Shown piece by piece: positions 17,974 through 26,980 of a DNA stretch of 64,000 nucleotides. The stretch covers positions 62,001 to 126,000 of the forward strand of contig NZ_JAALCR010000006.1 of the NCBI RefSeq assembly GCF_011065895.1, written 5' to 3'. Under the pieces are notes generated by a model. That model was not told the origin of the DNA, did no database searches, and was given only the letters and a program-made list of their open reading frames with translations. The stretch is from Paludisphaera rhizosphaerae. GTDB taxonomy: Bacteria; Planctomycetota; Planctomycetia; Isosphaerales; Isosphaeraceae. The position numbers and the translations under genes are program-made. Numbering within the stretch: position 1 is the first letter of the stretch; every line of letters starts with the position of its first letter.

Positions 17974-19257
17974 ATGCGGCGACGTGTAGTGGTCACGGGG
18001 ATGGGGATGATCACGCCGGTCGGCAGGGACGTCGAGTCCTCTTGGGAGGCCCTGCGCGAGGGCCGGGGGGGCGTCGGGCCGATCACGCTCTTCGACGCCG
18101 GGACGTTTCCGACCCGGATTGCGGCCGAGGTCTCGGGCTTCGACCTGGGCGCTTACCGCGACGATTCGGCCCGCTGGACCGAGCACAGCCGAACGTCGCA
18201 GTTCGCGCTGGCGGCGGCGACCCAGGCGGTGGCGCACGCCGGGCTCGACGTGGCGAAGTTGGACTCCTCGCGGTTCGGCGTCTACCTGGGCTCGGGCGAG
18301 GGGCAGCAGGACTTCGGCCGGTTCGTGGAACTGGTTCACGGCTCCAATCAGGGCGGGAAGGTGGACACCGCCGCGTTCACCCGGATGGGCCTCCGCCGGT
18401 TGCACCCCACCCGCGAGGACGATCAGGAGCCGGGGAAGGCGGCCGGGCACCTGGCGTCGGTCTTCGGCGCTCGGGGGGCCAACATGACCTGCCAGACGGC
18501 CTGCGCCGCCAGCGCCCAGGCGATCGGCGGGGCCGTCGACCTGATCCGTCGCGGCGAGTTGGACGTCGTCCTGGCCGGCGGCGCGCACAGCATGATTCAC
18601 CCGCTAGGCGTCACCGGCTTCATTCTATTGACCGCCATGTCCACCCGCAACGACGACCCCGCGCGGGCGAGTCGCCCCTTCGACCGCGACCGCGATGGCT
18701 TCGTGCTTGGCGAGGGGGGGGGCGTCCTTGTGCTGGAGGACCTGGAGCACGCCCGCGCCCGAGGCGCTCAGATCCTCGGCGAGATCGCCGGCCACGGCTC
18801 CACGGCCGACGCCTTCCGCCTGACCGACAGCCACGATCAAGGCCGCGGGGCCATCGCCGCCATGCGGATCGCGCTTGAGGATGCGGAGATGGACCCCTCC
18901 GAGGTCGGCTACATCAACGCCCACGGCACGAGCACCCCGTCGAACGACTCGATCGAGACGCTGGCGATTAAGAGGGTCTTCGGCGACCGGGCCTACACGA
19001 TGCCGATCTCCAGCACCAAGAGCATGACCGGCCATCTGGTCTCCGCCGGCGGGGCCGTCGAGGCGATCGCTTCGCTCCTCGCCATTCGCGACGGCGTCCT
19101 GCCGCCGACGATCAACCTGGAAAGCCCCGATCCCGAGTGCGACCTCAACTATCTCCCCGGCGAAGCCCACGAGCGCCGGGTGGACGTCGTTCTGTCCAAC
19201 AGCTTCGGCTTCGGCGGCCAGAACACGGCTCTGATCCTCCGCCGCTTCGCGGGGTGA
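17974..19257 (+). CDS. fabF: 3-oxoacyl-ACP synthase II (FabF/KAS II type)
   Basis: 427 residues from the ATG at 17974; the frame is open from a TTG at 17905, but the extra residues precede the family's canonical start RRVVVTGMGMITPVG. KAS II condenses malonyl-ACP with an acyl-ACP during chain elongation. The catalytic Cys lies in MTCQTACAASAQAIGGA, the two His in NAHGTSTPSND and STKSMTGHLVSAGG, and the C-terminal NSFGFGGQNTALILRRF is typical. No acpP or other fab gene is adjacent, so this could be a specialised KAS for secondary or polyunsaturated lipid synthesis instead of the housekeeping enzyme. A decayed copy of its 3' end lies at 20990-21110. Confidence 0.9.
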   Translation: MRRRVVVTGMGMITPVGRDVESSWEALREGRGGVGPITLFDAGTFPTRIAAEVSGFDLGAYRDDSARWTEHSRTSQFALAAATQAVAHAGLDVAKLDSSRFGVYLGSGEGQQDFGRFVELVHGSNQGGKVDTAAFTRMGLRRLHPTREDDQEPGKAAGHLASVFGARGANMTCQTACAASAQAIGGAVDLIRRGELDVVLAGGAHSMIHPLGVTGFILLTAMSTRNDDPARASRPFDRDRDGFVLGEGGGVLVLEDLEHARARGAQILGEIAGHGSTADAFRLTDSHDQGRGAIAAMRIALEDAEMDPSEVGYINAHGTSTPSNDSIETLAIKRVFGDRAYTMPISSTKSMTGHLVSAGGAVEAIASLLAIRDGVLPPTINLESPDPECDLNYLPGEAHERRVDVVLSNSFGFGGQNTALILRRFAG

Positions 19258-20002
19258 CGAGGCGCGCACGGAGAACGTCGCAGGTGCCCCGAGAGGCCGG
19301 GGCAGGCGGTCGTCCGCCTGCTCCGCCGTCGACGACTCAGCCCGCTTGCCCCAGAACCGGCCGGCGAAGTCCATGAATCGCTGCCAGGCGTAGGGGGCAG
19401 GTCGTGGACTCCGGGTCGGAAGGCCACCGGGAGGCCGATCGTCTGTTTTGGGCAAGGATGGCGGACCAGGGGCGGTCGAAGATCCCGTTGCCGGTCTGTC
19501 TGCTTCACCTGACCCCTCCCTGGGGGCGCGGCGCTCGCGTCTATGGCCAGGGTTTTCGTGCTGACGGGAGGGGCATGCCAATCTATGGCTTGTCTAGCCC
19601 CTCCACGCTCGCTGTTTTCAATGCGTCGGCAGAAAATCATGAGTCGGCTGGTCGTGAAGGCGTTATTGAAAGCGTCGGATCTGATCGCGTTGTCAAAGGG
19701 CTGGATGGCGAAGACATAAGGGCGTGATGATTTGCAATGAGATGATGGCCTGCTTTGGTTTGCGTGTGCGCTGTTTGAATAGACTTGTATGCACACATTG
19801 TGCAAAACAAGCTTGTCTTCGTTTGTCTGTTTGGATACGGTTCACTTGCATTTCGCGCGAGTTCGATGGTCGAACTCGGGGGAGGAAGTGATGGCAGTTC
19901 TCTTCGCCCCCATGGGGAAGTTCCCATGAGAGTCAGTCGGGGGGGTTCACCAGTGTGGCGACCAGAGTTGCTCGAACCATGGCTGGGGAGGGAGGACGGG
20001 AG
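19258..20002 (+). other. 745-bp intergenic region without a convincing gene
   Basis: Open frames here lack motifs and have no supporting ribosome sites. A weak 6-bp hairpin at 19285-19304 could end the fabF transcript. The stretch about 19730-19850 is noticeably less GC-rich than its surroundings and probably contains the promoter of the PEP-CTERM gene at 20003, but I could not fix -35/-10 or -24/-12 elements. Confidence 0.4.
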
Positions 20003-20692
20003 ATGAAGCGTTGGCTCAAGGCGATGCCGGCCGTACTTCTCGTGCTCGGAGCCATCGGCACTGAATCGGCCAGGGCGTCGTTGACTCAGTATTACACCCA
20101 ATCCGTCAATTCGGGGCTGGCCGGCTATGACATCACGAAGCTGACCGGCAGCGCGGTCTTTACCGCGGACAATTCAACCCACACTCTTGACATCGTCATC
20201 AGTAACACGGCGGGCATCAACGCCGACATCGCAGTGATCTTCTTCAACTACAATGGAAATGTAGACCCGGCCACTCTCAGTACGACGGCCTCCGTCGTCT
20301 CAACGACCCAGTCGGGGCTCACCGTGAGCGGCCAGAACGGCGGCGGCAGCGCCGATGGTTTCGGCAAGTTCGACTACAACCTCAGTTTCAACGGAGGGCC
20401 GTCGACTTACCTGAAGCAGGGCCAGTCGATCGAGGTGAAGATCACCTATACGGGGACGATCACCGATCTCAACCTCATGGCCACGACGGTGGGCGGCAAT
20501 CCCGGCGGCCCCTTCGTGGGTGCGATCGATTGGAAGCCTAACGGGGGCGACACCGGATATGGCTCGGCCAGCTTGAGGTCGGTCACGGCCAACCCCGAAC
20601 CCTCGACGATCGTCTCGGCCTTCCTGGGCCTTGCGGCCACGGGGCTGACGGCCTTGCGACGCCGGAGCCGAGGCGACAAGACCAAGGTCTGA
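20003..20692 (+). CDS. PEP-CTERM sorting-domain exoprotein
   Basis: 229 residues from the ATG at 20003, preceded by GGGAGG-type ribosome sites; the frame opens at 19955 but the signal peptide (LKAMPAVLLVLGAIGTESARA) starts after MKRW. The mature domain is a beta-rich adhesin-like module. The C-terminus carries NPEPSTIVSAFLGLAATGLTALRRRSR: a PEP motif, a hydrophobic helix and a basic tail, the signal recognised by exosortase. The protein should be released or anchored at the surface with exopolysaccharide. No exosortase gene is in this window. A hairpin follows the stop. Confidence 0.9.
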   Translation: MKRWLKAMPAVLLVLGAIGTESARASLTQYYTQSVNSGLAGYDITKLTGSAVFTADNSTHTLDIVISNTAGINADIAVIFFNYNGNVDPATLSTTASVVSTTQSGLTVSGQNGGGSADGFGKFDYNLSFNGGPSTYLKQGQSIEVKITYTGTITDLNLMATTVGGNPGGPFVGAIDWKPNGGDTGYGSASLRSVTANPEPSTIVSAFLGLAATGLTALRRRSRGDKTKV

Positions 20693-20701
20693 AAACGGAA
20701 A

Positions 20702-20730
20702 GCCGTGGTTCGCTCCAGGGCAACCACGGC
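20702..20730 (+). terminator. hairpin after the PEP-CTERM gene
   Basis: A perfect 9-bp stem (GCCGTGGTT at 20702-20710 with its complement at 20722-20730) around an 11-nt loop, beginning 10 nt after the stop codon. No T-tract follows, so intrinsic termination is not certain. A second, imperfect GC-rich hairpin lies at about 20772-20806. Confidence 0.55.
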
Positions 20731-20989
20731 ATCGAAACATCCTCCGGTCTGAATCGTCGACCGAGAAACGGGCCCCGGGTGAGCCTGCTGAGCAGGTCCC
20801 TCGGGGCATTGTCGTTGGGGAACTCGCTCTAGCCCTTCTCCGCGACCATTAGACGATCCTGGTCGAGGGTGTCGGCGATGGCTTGCACCAGGGCTGGCGC
20901 CGTTCTGGCGCCGTCCAACGCAGGCGAGTCCCGCGCTTCGAAAGCACCAGCACCGCTTCGGTCGTGATGTCGCTGAGCCTGCACGGCGA

Positions 20990-21110
20990 CAGTCAAGAAC
21001 CATGGCCGATGACCATGGGGGCCGTCGAGACGCTCGCCTCGCCGCTGGTCCCCCGCGACAGTCCCCTGCCCCGACGATCGACCTTGATCCTCCGCCGCTT
21101 CGCCGGTTGA
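20990..21110 (+). pseudogene. decayed fabF 3'-end fragment
   Basis: The translation of about 21010-21110 reads GAVETLASPLVPRDSPLP then LILRRFAG and stop, matching fabF's GAVEAIASLLAIRDGVLPP and its exact final residues LILRRFAG. DNA alignment is direct up to CGACGATC, after which about 110 nt of fabF sequence is missing and the match resumes at TTGATCCTCCGCCGCTTCGC. The piece therefore looks like a duplicated ketoacyl synthase tail with an internal deletion. There is no upstream reading frame of matching sequence, so it cannot be functional. Confidence 0.55.
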
Positions 21111-21256
21111 GGAAAGGGGCTTAGGCCGAAGGTCGGCAATGCGCCGGCTCGGGCGGCGCAGAGTCGCCCCGGAAGCGGCCTTGCCGCCAGCCGTACCGGA
21201 CGTTAGAAGCTGCCATGTCGTTGTGGCAATCAACCGTCCCGGGGCGATCAATCAAG

Positions 21257-21646
21257 ATGACGACGGACCCAATCCCGAAATGGCAGCGTGTGACCGGCTG
21301 GGTGCTCTCGGGCATCCTCGCCCTTGCGTTCCTGCCCAGCGCGTTCTTCAAGATCGCCCAGCCCGGGGACTTCGCCGAGAAGTGGTCCAAGGACTACCCG
21401 TCCAGCTCGGCCCTGCCGATCGGGGTCATCGAGCTGACGATCTTCGTCCTGTATCTCATCCCGAAGACCCGCTACCTCGGCGGCCTCCTCATGCTTGCCT
21501 ACCTGGGCGGAGCGGTGGCGACCCACGTCCACATCAACGACGGGCGCTTCTTTTTTCCCGTCATCGTCGGCGTCATCGCCTGGCTTGGGCTCTATCTCCG
21601 GGACCGCAAGCTCCGCGCTCTTGTGCCGCTCGTGAGCGAGGGCTGA
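21257..21646 (+). CDS. DoxX-like family membrane protein
   Basis: 129 residues from the ATG at 21257 (the frame is open from 21215). Four hydrophobic segments: about 12-30 (VLSGILALAFLPSAFFKIA), 50-66 (IGVIELTIFVLYLIP), 72-88 and 97-113. The order, with an N-terminal helix ending in F-x-K and a Glu in the second helix, fits the DoxX-like (PF13564) group of quinone-related or uncharacterised small membrane proteins. Function unknown. It is convergent with the gene at 21667, only 20 bp away. Confidence 0.8.
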   Translation: MTTDPIPKWQRVTGWVLSGILALAFLPSAFFKIAQPGDFAEKWSKDYPSSSALPIGVIELTIFVLYLIPKTRYLGGLLMLAYLGGAVATHVHINDGRFFFPVIVGVIAWLGLYLRDRKLRALVPLVSEG

Positions 21647-21666
21647 CTGGTGTCGGGCCGATGTGC

Positions 21667-23013
21667 TCACCGCGACCCGGCTAACTCGATGTCCGAGCCG
21701 AAGGTCGAAATCCTGACCTCGGCGGCTCCGAAGCCCGTGTCGAAGTAGGCGATGACCAGGGTTGCCGCGGGCTTCTTGTCGAGCGAGGCGGAATCGGCCA
21801 GCGGCTCGAACTTCGGCGTCTTGCCCTTCCAGCCGTCCCTCACGAGGGCGGAGTGGATCGCCTTGACTGCGCCGGCGGCCTGACCAGCCGGAAGGCGGAA
21901 CTCAAGCTCGTCGCGGGCGTGCTTCACGGAGTTCGCGCCGGCGGGCAGCTTGATGGCGACCTTCACCCGATTCTGGGCCTCCTTCTCGGCGGCCTTGCGA
22001 GCGTACTCCTCGGCGTCGGCTTTCCGCTTGGCTTCGGCCTCGCGGGCGAGTCGCATCGCCTCCTCAAGCTCGGCGGCGGTTCGCTGCTCAAGGTCCGCCC
22101 GCAGCTTGCCGTTCGATTCGTGTATCTTCAGGGTCAGGATGTCCTTCGCCTCGTTGCGGAAGATCAGCAGATCGCGGAAGTCGATCTTCGACGCCTGCTC
22201 CGTCGTGGGCTTCCACCCAGCTCTTCCGAGCCTGTCCTTGTAGAAGGCCACGAGCGCCTGGGGAGTCATGTCGACTTCCAGGGAGAGCGCCTTGGTGACG
22301 TCGGCGTAGGCGGCGTTGACGGCTTCCGCCGGCGCGGGCAGGTCGACCGACATCAACTCGCTCGACAACTGGATCACCGTCTTGCCCCCCTGGGCCGGGG
22401 CGGTCGACGGGAAGGCCGAGACCTTGACCGCGTTCTTCTTGAAGTAGAGGGAGTCGCCCGCCTGACCGTAGGGGGCCCATCCCTGCGCCGTCATCAGCGT
22501 CCGGATGGCGTCGGCAGTCTCCTTGACGGGCTTCTCCGTGACGTAGGCCGCGACTGTGGGGAATGAGTAGAGGGGCCTGGCGTCCGGCGGAACCGGCAGC
22601 TTGCCGACCTCGACGTTGCCATGATTCGTCAGGTGCACGTCCACCTTGCCCGCGGCGTTGGGCTCATAAGAGGGCGTGGTCGTCACCGAGATCGTGTACC
22701 CGCCCTTCACGAACGTGCCGCTCGACGACTGATCGCTCTGGTACCCGCCGGGGGCCTCCTTCCAGCCCCGCTCTTCGAGCATCTTCTTCTGGAAGGCGTA
22801 CGCCCCGCGCACGTCGCCCTGGGCGGTGTAGTCGAGGCCAGCCAGACGTCGGGACGCCTTCGATTCGCCGCCGGGCATCAGGGGAAACGTCGCCAGGTTG
22901 AGCATCGCGGCCGCCTCCGCAACGGTGGCCGGTTCATCGGCCGAAGCCGGGGCCGCAGCGAGGGGGAGCAGCGAGGCAAAAAGTCCGAGGAAGAGACGGC
23001 GCGACGCTAGCAT
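21667..23013 (-). CDS. secreted hypothetical protein with four GWK-type repeats
   Basis: 448 residues from the ATG at 23013; the much longer open frame upstream is antisense to the LCIB-like gene. The N-terminus (MLASRRLFLGLFASLLPLAAAPASA) is a signal peptide with a double arginine. Four diverged units each contain a helix ending in G-W: MLEERGWKEAP, LMTAQGWAPYG, RLGRAGWKPTT and LVRDGWKGKTP, each followed by beta strands; a Lys/Ala/Glu-rich coiled-coil segment lies between units 3 and 4 (EEAMRLAREAEAKRKADAEE). I do not recognise the family; a periplasmic repeat or binding protein is plausible. Confidence 0.8.
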   Translation of the reverse strand: MLASRRLFLGLFASLLPLAAAPASADEPATVAEAAAMLNLATFPLMPGGESKASRRLAGLDYTAQGDVRGAYAFQKKMLEERGWKEAPGGYQSDQSSSGTFVKGGYTISVTTTPSYEPNAAGKVDVHLTNHGNVEVGKLPVPPDARPLYSFPTVAAYVTEKPVKETADAIRTLMTAQGWAPYGQAGDSLYFKKNAVKVSAFPSTAPAQGGKTVIQLSSELMSVDLPAPAEAVNAAYADVTKALSLEVDMTPQALVAFYKDRLGRAGWKPTTEQASKIDFRDLLIFRNEAKDILTLKIHESNGKLRADLEQRTAAELEEAMRLAREAEAKRKADAEEYARKAAEKEAQNRVKVAIKLPAGANSVKHARDELEFRLPAGQAAGAVKAIHSALVRDGWKGKTPKFEPLADSASLDKKPAATLVIAYFDTGFGAAEVRISTFGSDIELAGSR

Positions 23014-23172
23014 TGGCCTGTTTCCTGTGACGGGGCCGGACGGCTGATACCCATCTCTAACATAGGCGCTGGAAGAACTCGGGCGTGGAACTGCGCTCGG
23101 GCCCAATCCACCGGGAGGTTCTGAGAGGATCGATGTCTGGCTGTCGCGAAAGTGTCCTGAATTGTCTTGAGA

Positions 23173-24066
23173 ATGGATCGGCGGCCGGCCGAAATGGACG
23201 GCCTGCATTGGAACCGGATTTCCTACTGCGAGGGGATTGAGCTCATGTTCCAGCTTCGCGCCCGGCCGATCGTCCAGGAGTATTATCCGGACGCCATCGA
23301 GTCCTCCCAGCTTGTCGAGGCGTTTCTGCGTTTTACGGAGTCCACGCTGGGGATCGGGGCCGAGGATATCGCGTTTCTCAGCAGCGTGTGCAGCGACGAC
23401 CTGAACAGCGTGCAACTGCCGAGTCACGGCATGGTCGGACCGTTCACCCAGGGCGGCCTCGACGGCTACCCCTTCGTCGGCAAGACCGGGATCGGGGCGT
23501 TCTCGCACCACCTGCCCGACTGCGGCGCAGCCCTCATGTTCGTCGCCCCGCATGTCGGCATCACCCACGACGGCCAGGTCGGGATGATCTTCCGCCCCAG
23601 GCAATCCGAGGCGACCACTTGCTGCGGAGCTGGGGCGGCCGCTCTCAAGAAGCTCGAAGAGGGGAAGATCACGCCGAAGGACCCCAAGTGCTTTGCCTTC
23701 GACGACTACCAGCAGGAGACCCTCGAGCAGATCCTGCTCCGACATTCCAACGAGATCCTCCACCTGGGCAAGCCCGGGTACGCCTGGCGCTTCGTCCGGA
23801 TGTCCGAAGTCGTCTACCGCGAGTCCATCGAGGCGTTCTTCAACCTGCTGAAGTCCGTGGAGTTCCACAACCCAGCCTTCGTTTTCGGCGGGATACTCAT
23901 CAACAAGGACGGCGATGAAGGTGCAGACATCGCGCTCCGTCACGCGATCCGCGTGGACAACGGAGAGTTCATCGACATGACCGACGACTTCAGGGAATGG
24001 GCGGAAGAGAAGTTCCAGATGATCGAGAAGGGGGATAAGGACGCCCTCCGCCGGCGCGAGCCCTGA
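23173..24066 (+). CDS. LCIB-like protein, putative beta-type carbonic anhydrase
   Basis: About 297 residues (ATG at 23173; 23194 or 23245 also possible). The central region shows the layout of algal LCIB/LCIC proteins, which fold like beta-carbonic anhydrases: VCSDDLN (Cys near residue 73), the GGLDGYPFVGKTGIGAFSHH block (His near 112-113), LMFVAPHVGITHDGQVG, and TTCCGAGAA (Cys near 150-151). The Cys/His/Cys set would bind zinc and the Asp after the first Cys is in place for an active site. Some LCIB homologues are active CO2 hydratases and others are not, so activity is unproven. No signal peptide. A 51-aa membrane peptide gene follows 180 bp on. Confidence 0.7.
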   Translation: MDRRPAEMDGLHWNRISYCEGIELMFQLRARPIVQEYYPDAIESSQLVEAFLRFTESTLGIGAEDIAFLSSVCSDDLNSVQLPSHGMVGPFTQGGLDGYPFVGKTGIGAFSHHLPDCGAALMFVAPHVGITHDGQVGMIFRPRQSEATTCCGAGAAALKKLEEGKITPKDPKCFAFDDYQQETLEQILLRHSNEILHLGKPGYAWRFVRMSEVVYRESIEAFFNLLKSVEFHNPAFVFGGILINKDGDEGADIALRHAIRVDNGEFIDMTDDFREWAEEKFQMIEKGDKDALRRREP

Positions 24067-24246
24067 CCCCGTCACGGGGCGAAGGGAGGCGATCACGAAG
24101 CTCTTAAGATCGATCGGCACGCATCGTGCAGGGAGGATAGGCAGACTGCCCATGCCGGGAGGACTTGATAATGTCCACCGGCGGCGAGTGACGGCGATGC
24201 GGTTTTTGCTCTCCGCGTCGTAAGCTTCAGCCAAGGAGGCTCTGCC

Positions 24247-24402
24247 ATGATCATCCTCGCTTACCCATTGGCTGTCGTCTTCTTCCTGTGCCTTTTCAGG
24301 TCCGGCGCCGCGGCCGATCGCGTCTGGGAAGAGGGCCCCCAACCAGTCCGGCTCGACGAGCCTCATGAGGTCGGGAAACTCTACCTCAAGCCCGGTCTTT
24401 GA
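24247..24402 (+). CDS. 51-residue single-span membrane peptide
   Basis: A short frame, MIILAYPLAVVFFLCLFR followed by a soluble, acidic then basic tail ending in LKPGL. An excellent Shine-Dalgarno AAGGAGG lies at 24233-24239, 7 nt before the ATG, which is why I accept so short a gene. Residues 2-17 form one membrane helix or uncleaved signal. It lies 180 bp after the LCIB-like gene and is followed by a strong hairpin. Function unknown; membrane recruitment of a neighbour's product is a speculation. Confidence 0.65.
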   Translation: MIILAYPLAVVFFLCLFRSGAAADRVWEEGPQPVRLDEPHEVGKLYLKPGL

Positions 24403-24439
24403 CCGCGAGTCGATCCTTCCAGAGAGACCTCGATACGCT

Positions 24440-24472
24440 CGTTGGCCGGGCGTCCTCGACGCCCGGCCAACG
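24440..24472 (+). terminator. perfect inverted repeat, probable terminator
   Basis: A perfect 15-bp stem (24440-24454 with 24458-24472) around a 3-nt loop, 37 nt after the small membrane gene's stop, followed by TCCTTTCCCC. The stem is strong; the pyrimidine run is a poor T-tract. As it is symmetrical it could serve both strands. Confidence 0.65.
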
Positions 24473-25051
24473 TCCTTTCCCCCGAGCCTGGAGGTTCGAC
24501 GCAGAGAAGCCCCTGCTCGTGTTTTCGGTGCGTTCGGACCGCTTCCCCGGCCCTCCTCGTCGACTTGCCGCATCCTGAAGCCGTCTCACCGGCCCTCGGC
24601 AGGCTCGCCGTTCACTCCTTCCCGATCTTCGACCCACCGCTCTGGGCTGCACAGGCCCTGGCCCGGGCCACACAGACGTTCTGTCACCCAATGCTGGCGT
24701 AAGTGTTGACCTGGCACCCAATCCGGGCAACCTCGGCCGTCTCTGAAGCCTGGCGGCCGTCGCGGTACTGCTATTTTGGGGATACGGTGGATAGGCGTCG
24801 ATCAGTGTTTTGGGTTCGAATGCACAGGATTGGAGCGATGAGGAGAACGTCGATCCAGGGCCACACTGCGGTCCAAGCTCATCGACGCCTCGGGTTACGC
24901 CCGGGCATCCTGCGTCTCGCGGTGGGGCCGGCGGGTGAGGCTCGGCGGCGGCGGAGCCTCGCGTCGCAAGGATTGGATCGTCGAACAGTTGCTCACGAGG
25001 GCGACGAATTCCGATCCCCACTGAGCGAACGAAGCTCGTGTTGACCCTGCT
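24473..25051 (+). other. intergenic region, no gene seen
   Basis: About 580 bp between the hairpin and the end of the minus-strand DUF1559 gene. Open frames on both strands lack starts, ribosome sites and recognisable motifs. Confidence 0.4.
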
Positions 25052-26038
25052 TCAGTAGGCATCGCTCGAGACCACTTCGCCAAGATTTCGCGTGCAGATG
25101 GCCCACATCGTGGGGAGGCTCATGGTGGTCTTGACGAACCGCACCGAGCCGTCCATGAAGAGGAAATTGCCACCACTCGAGTGCTGCGACTGGAAGGCCC
25201 CTGGACTGGCGTCCGGGGCATTGACGGTAAACTGACGACCGTGGGCCAACACGGCGACCAATGGCGGCCGCCAGTTGTTGCAGCCCAGGCCTCGTTGCGG
25301 GTTGTAGATGGCCTCGGCCCCGGGGATCACGCCAACCCAGTTGGTGGTCACGAAGTAGTCGTCCCGCTCCCCGATACCGACGGTGTTCGAGGTCCCATCC
25401 GTGATCTCGGAGATTCGGACGCGGCTGTTCCTGTGGAACATGCCGTTGAACGGTTGATACTCGTAACAACCGACAAGGGACGTGGGGTAGCCGCCGTCGG
25501 CTCCTCCCAGGCAGCCGACGTAGCTATTAGGCCCGAGGTTGTCGACGACGGGGCGGGGAATATTGCCGGCGGTGGGCGGGTCGCCGCAATCGTACATCGA
25601 AACGTTGGTCGTTGCGGCATCGCTCGGACACATGTATGTCGCGATCCGCGTCTCTCGCGTAGTCCGGTTGGTCGGGTCGGCGATCAGCAGGCTGAAGTTG
25701 AGGGAGTTGGTCAAGACCTGCCGCTCCAGGTATGGGGATATCAGAGCAAACAGGCTCCAACCTGGCCCGAGGTCGGTGGGGAAGGCCGTGCACTGCCCGG
25801 GCGGCATCGTCCAGTTCGGATTCGCAAGGGCTGATATCACGCCGGAGGGGAAAGAACCGGTCCTGCCCTCGTAGTTGTGCAGCGCCAGGCCGATCTGTTT
25901 GAGGTTGTTGGTGCACTGCAACCGTCGAGCCGCCTCGCGGGCGGCCTGGACGGCTGGCAGCAGCATCCCAACCAGGACGGCGATGATTGCGATCACCACC
26001 AGCAACTCGATTAAGGTAAACCCTCGCATGCGAGGCAT
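25052..26038 (-). CDS. DUF1559 protein with type IV pilin-like N-terminus
   Basis: 328 residues: [20 protein letters not shown], then [17 protein letters not shown] with [16 protein letters not shown], and the C-terminal [18 protein letters not shown] element with [11 protein letters not shown] complete DUF1559 protein of usual length, processed by prepilin peptidase and displayed outside. It belongs to a different subfamily from the 13.7/15.6-kb pair. It is the last of four minus-strand genes (GH31, copper oxidase, small secreted protein, this gene), with a 213-bp gap upstream that may hold its own promoter. Confidence 0.93.
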   Translation of the reverse strand: MPRMRGFTLIELLVVIAIIAVLVGMLLPAVQAAREAARRLQCTNNLKQIGLALHNYEGRTGSFPSGVISALANPNWTMPPGQCTAFPTDLGPGWSLFALISPYLERQVLTNSLNFSLLIADPTNRTTRETRIATYMCPSDAATTNVSMYDCGDPPTAGNIPRPVVDNLGPNSYVGCLGGADGGYPTSLVGCYEYQPFNGMFHRNSRVRISEITDGTSNTVGIGERDDYFVTTNWVGVIPGAEAIYNPQRGLGCNNWRPPLVAVLAHGRQFTVNAPDASPGAFQSQHSSGGNFLFMDGSVRFVKTTMSLPTMWAICTRNLGEVVSSDAY

Positions 26039-26251
26039 GAAGGTGCTCCCATCGATGAGGACTTCCGATCTCGGCGAGCGTCAAACGGTGCGTGGTCAAG
26101 CAATCAAATCGTGGCAGGCGTGGCATTCGTCGCTCGCCAATCGATTCAGACGCGAGCACGGTGGGCGAGTGGGACGAGCAACAAGCGGACGTGCTGGATC
26201 GATGACGCGGCTGGCAGGGTGGTGACGAGTCGAGGCTCTGTCGGATCGAGC

Positions 26252-26905
26252 TCACCTCTGCGGGGCTGCGTATGTGCTCTGGGTCTGCGGAAAGTACTCG
26301 CGGACCTCGAGCGTGTACCCCGTGTCGGACTTCGTAAGAGGACCCGTCACCTGCACCTTCAGCCCCTCGCCGTTCGGATTCTTCACCATGGAAGCCAGTT
26401 GCTCATAGGCGTTCAGCTCGTCGGGTTCGGGCTGCCGGGGGGCGTGCTTCTTTGAATTCCATTGGAGCTTGTGCTCGAAGCGTCGGAGGGCAATGGGGCG
26501 GTCGACGCCGGGGATGTGCAGGGTGAGGCCGCCGTCGGTGCTTGAGACAGCGCCGTCGGCAGTCAACTCGACGCCCCGGAAGATGTAAGCCTGGCCGACA
26601 CACTCCTTGAACTTCGAAGCCCACGCCTCGGGGTCGGGAAAGGCATTGTCCTCGAGGTATACCCGGGCCGTACAAGTGTAACCGTTGCCGGCCTTGTCGA
26701 CGGCTTTGACGCCGTCGAGCTGCATCAACGCCCAATAGGCGCCGCTCCAGCATCCGCCTTCGATGGCATTCTCATAGGGGCAAGTCATCGTGATCCCCAC
26801 CACAGTCTGCCTTACCTGTGCGACTGCGGGCTCAGCCCACAGGGCGAGCGCCAAGAGCAAGCAGAGAAGGTATTGGCATCGAAGCATTCGTTGGGTGCGA
26901 CGCAT
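26252..26905 (-). CDS. small secreted protein with a HMA-like Cys-rich first half
   Basis: 217 residues with a signal peptide (LLCLLLALALWAEPAVAQ). Residues about 32-130 read TVVGITMTCPYENAI, CWSGAYWALMQLDGVKAVD, CTARVYLEDNAFPDPEAW and AYIFRGVELTADG: strand-helix-strand-strand-helix-strand spacing and the 'LDGV' turn of heavy-metal-associated folds, but the CxxC is replaced by separated cysteines. I infer, without proof, a metal-handling or ferredoxin-like fold. Its place directly after a copper-radical oxidase gene (75 bp) makes copper delivery an attractive hypothesis. Confidence 0.7.
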   Translation of the reverse strand: MRRTQRMLRCQYLLCLLLALALWAEPAVAQVRQTVVGITMTCPYENAIEGGCWSGAYWALMQLDGVKAVDKAGNGYTCTARVYLEDNAFPDPEAWASKFKECVGQAYIFRGVELTADGAVSSTDGGLTLHIPGVDRPIALRRFEHKLQWNSKKHAPRQPEPDELNAYEQLASMVKNPNGEGLKVQVTGPLTKSDTGYTLEVREYFPQTQSTYAAPQR

Positions 26906-26980
26906 GGATGGGTTCCTTCGTTAAGGTTTCGTCCCGGTGCGAATCTGGCGTCCCTGAGATGGTCCTACGTGTGTTCGGGC

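Noticed and set aside
19318-19380. Minus-strand stretch reading RFMDFAGRFWGKR
   Set aside because: Looks protein-like by composition but matches no family I know, and lacks a start and neighbours in frame.
19721-19760. Possible sigma54 promoter before the PEP-CTERM gene
   Set aside because: A GG...GC pair is present near GGGCGTGATGATTTGC, but the spacing is off by one or more bases from the required -24/-12 geometry.
23014-24573. N-terminal extension of the minus-strand frame ending at 21667
   Set aside because: It lies antisense to the LCIB-like gene; the true start is the signal peptide ATG at 23013.
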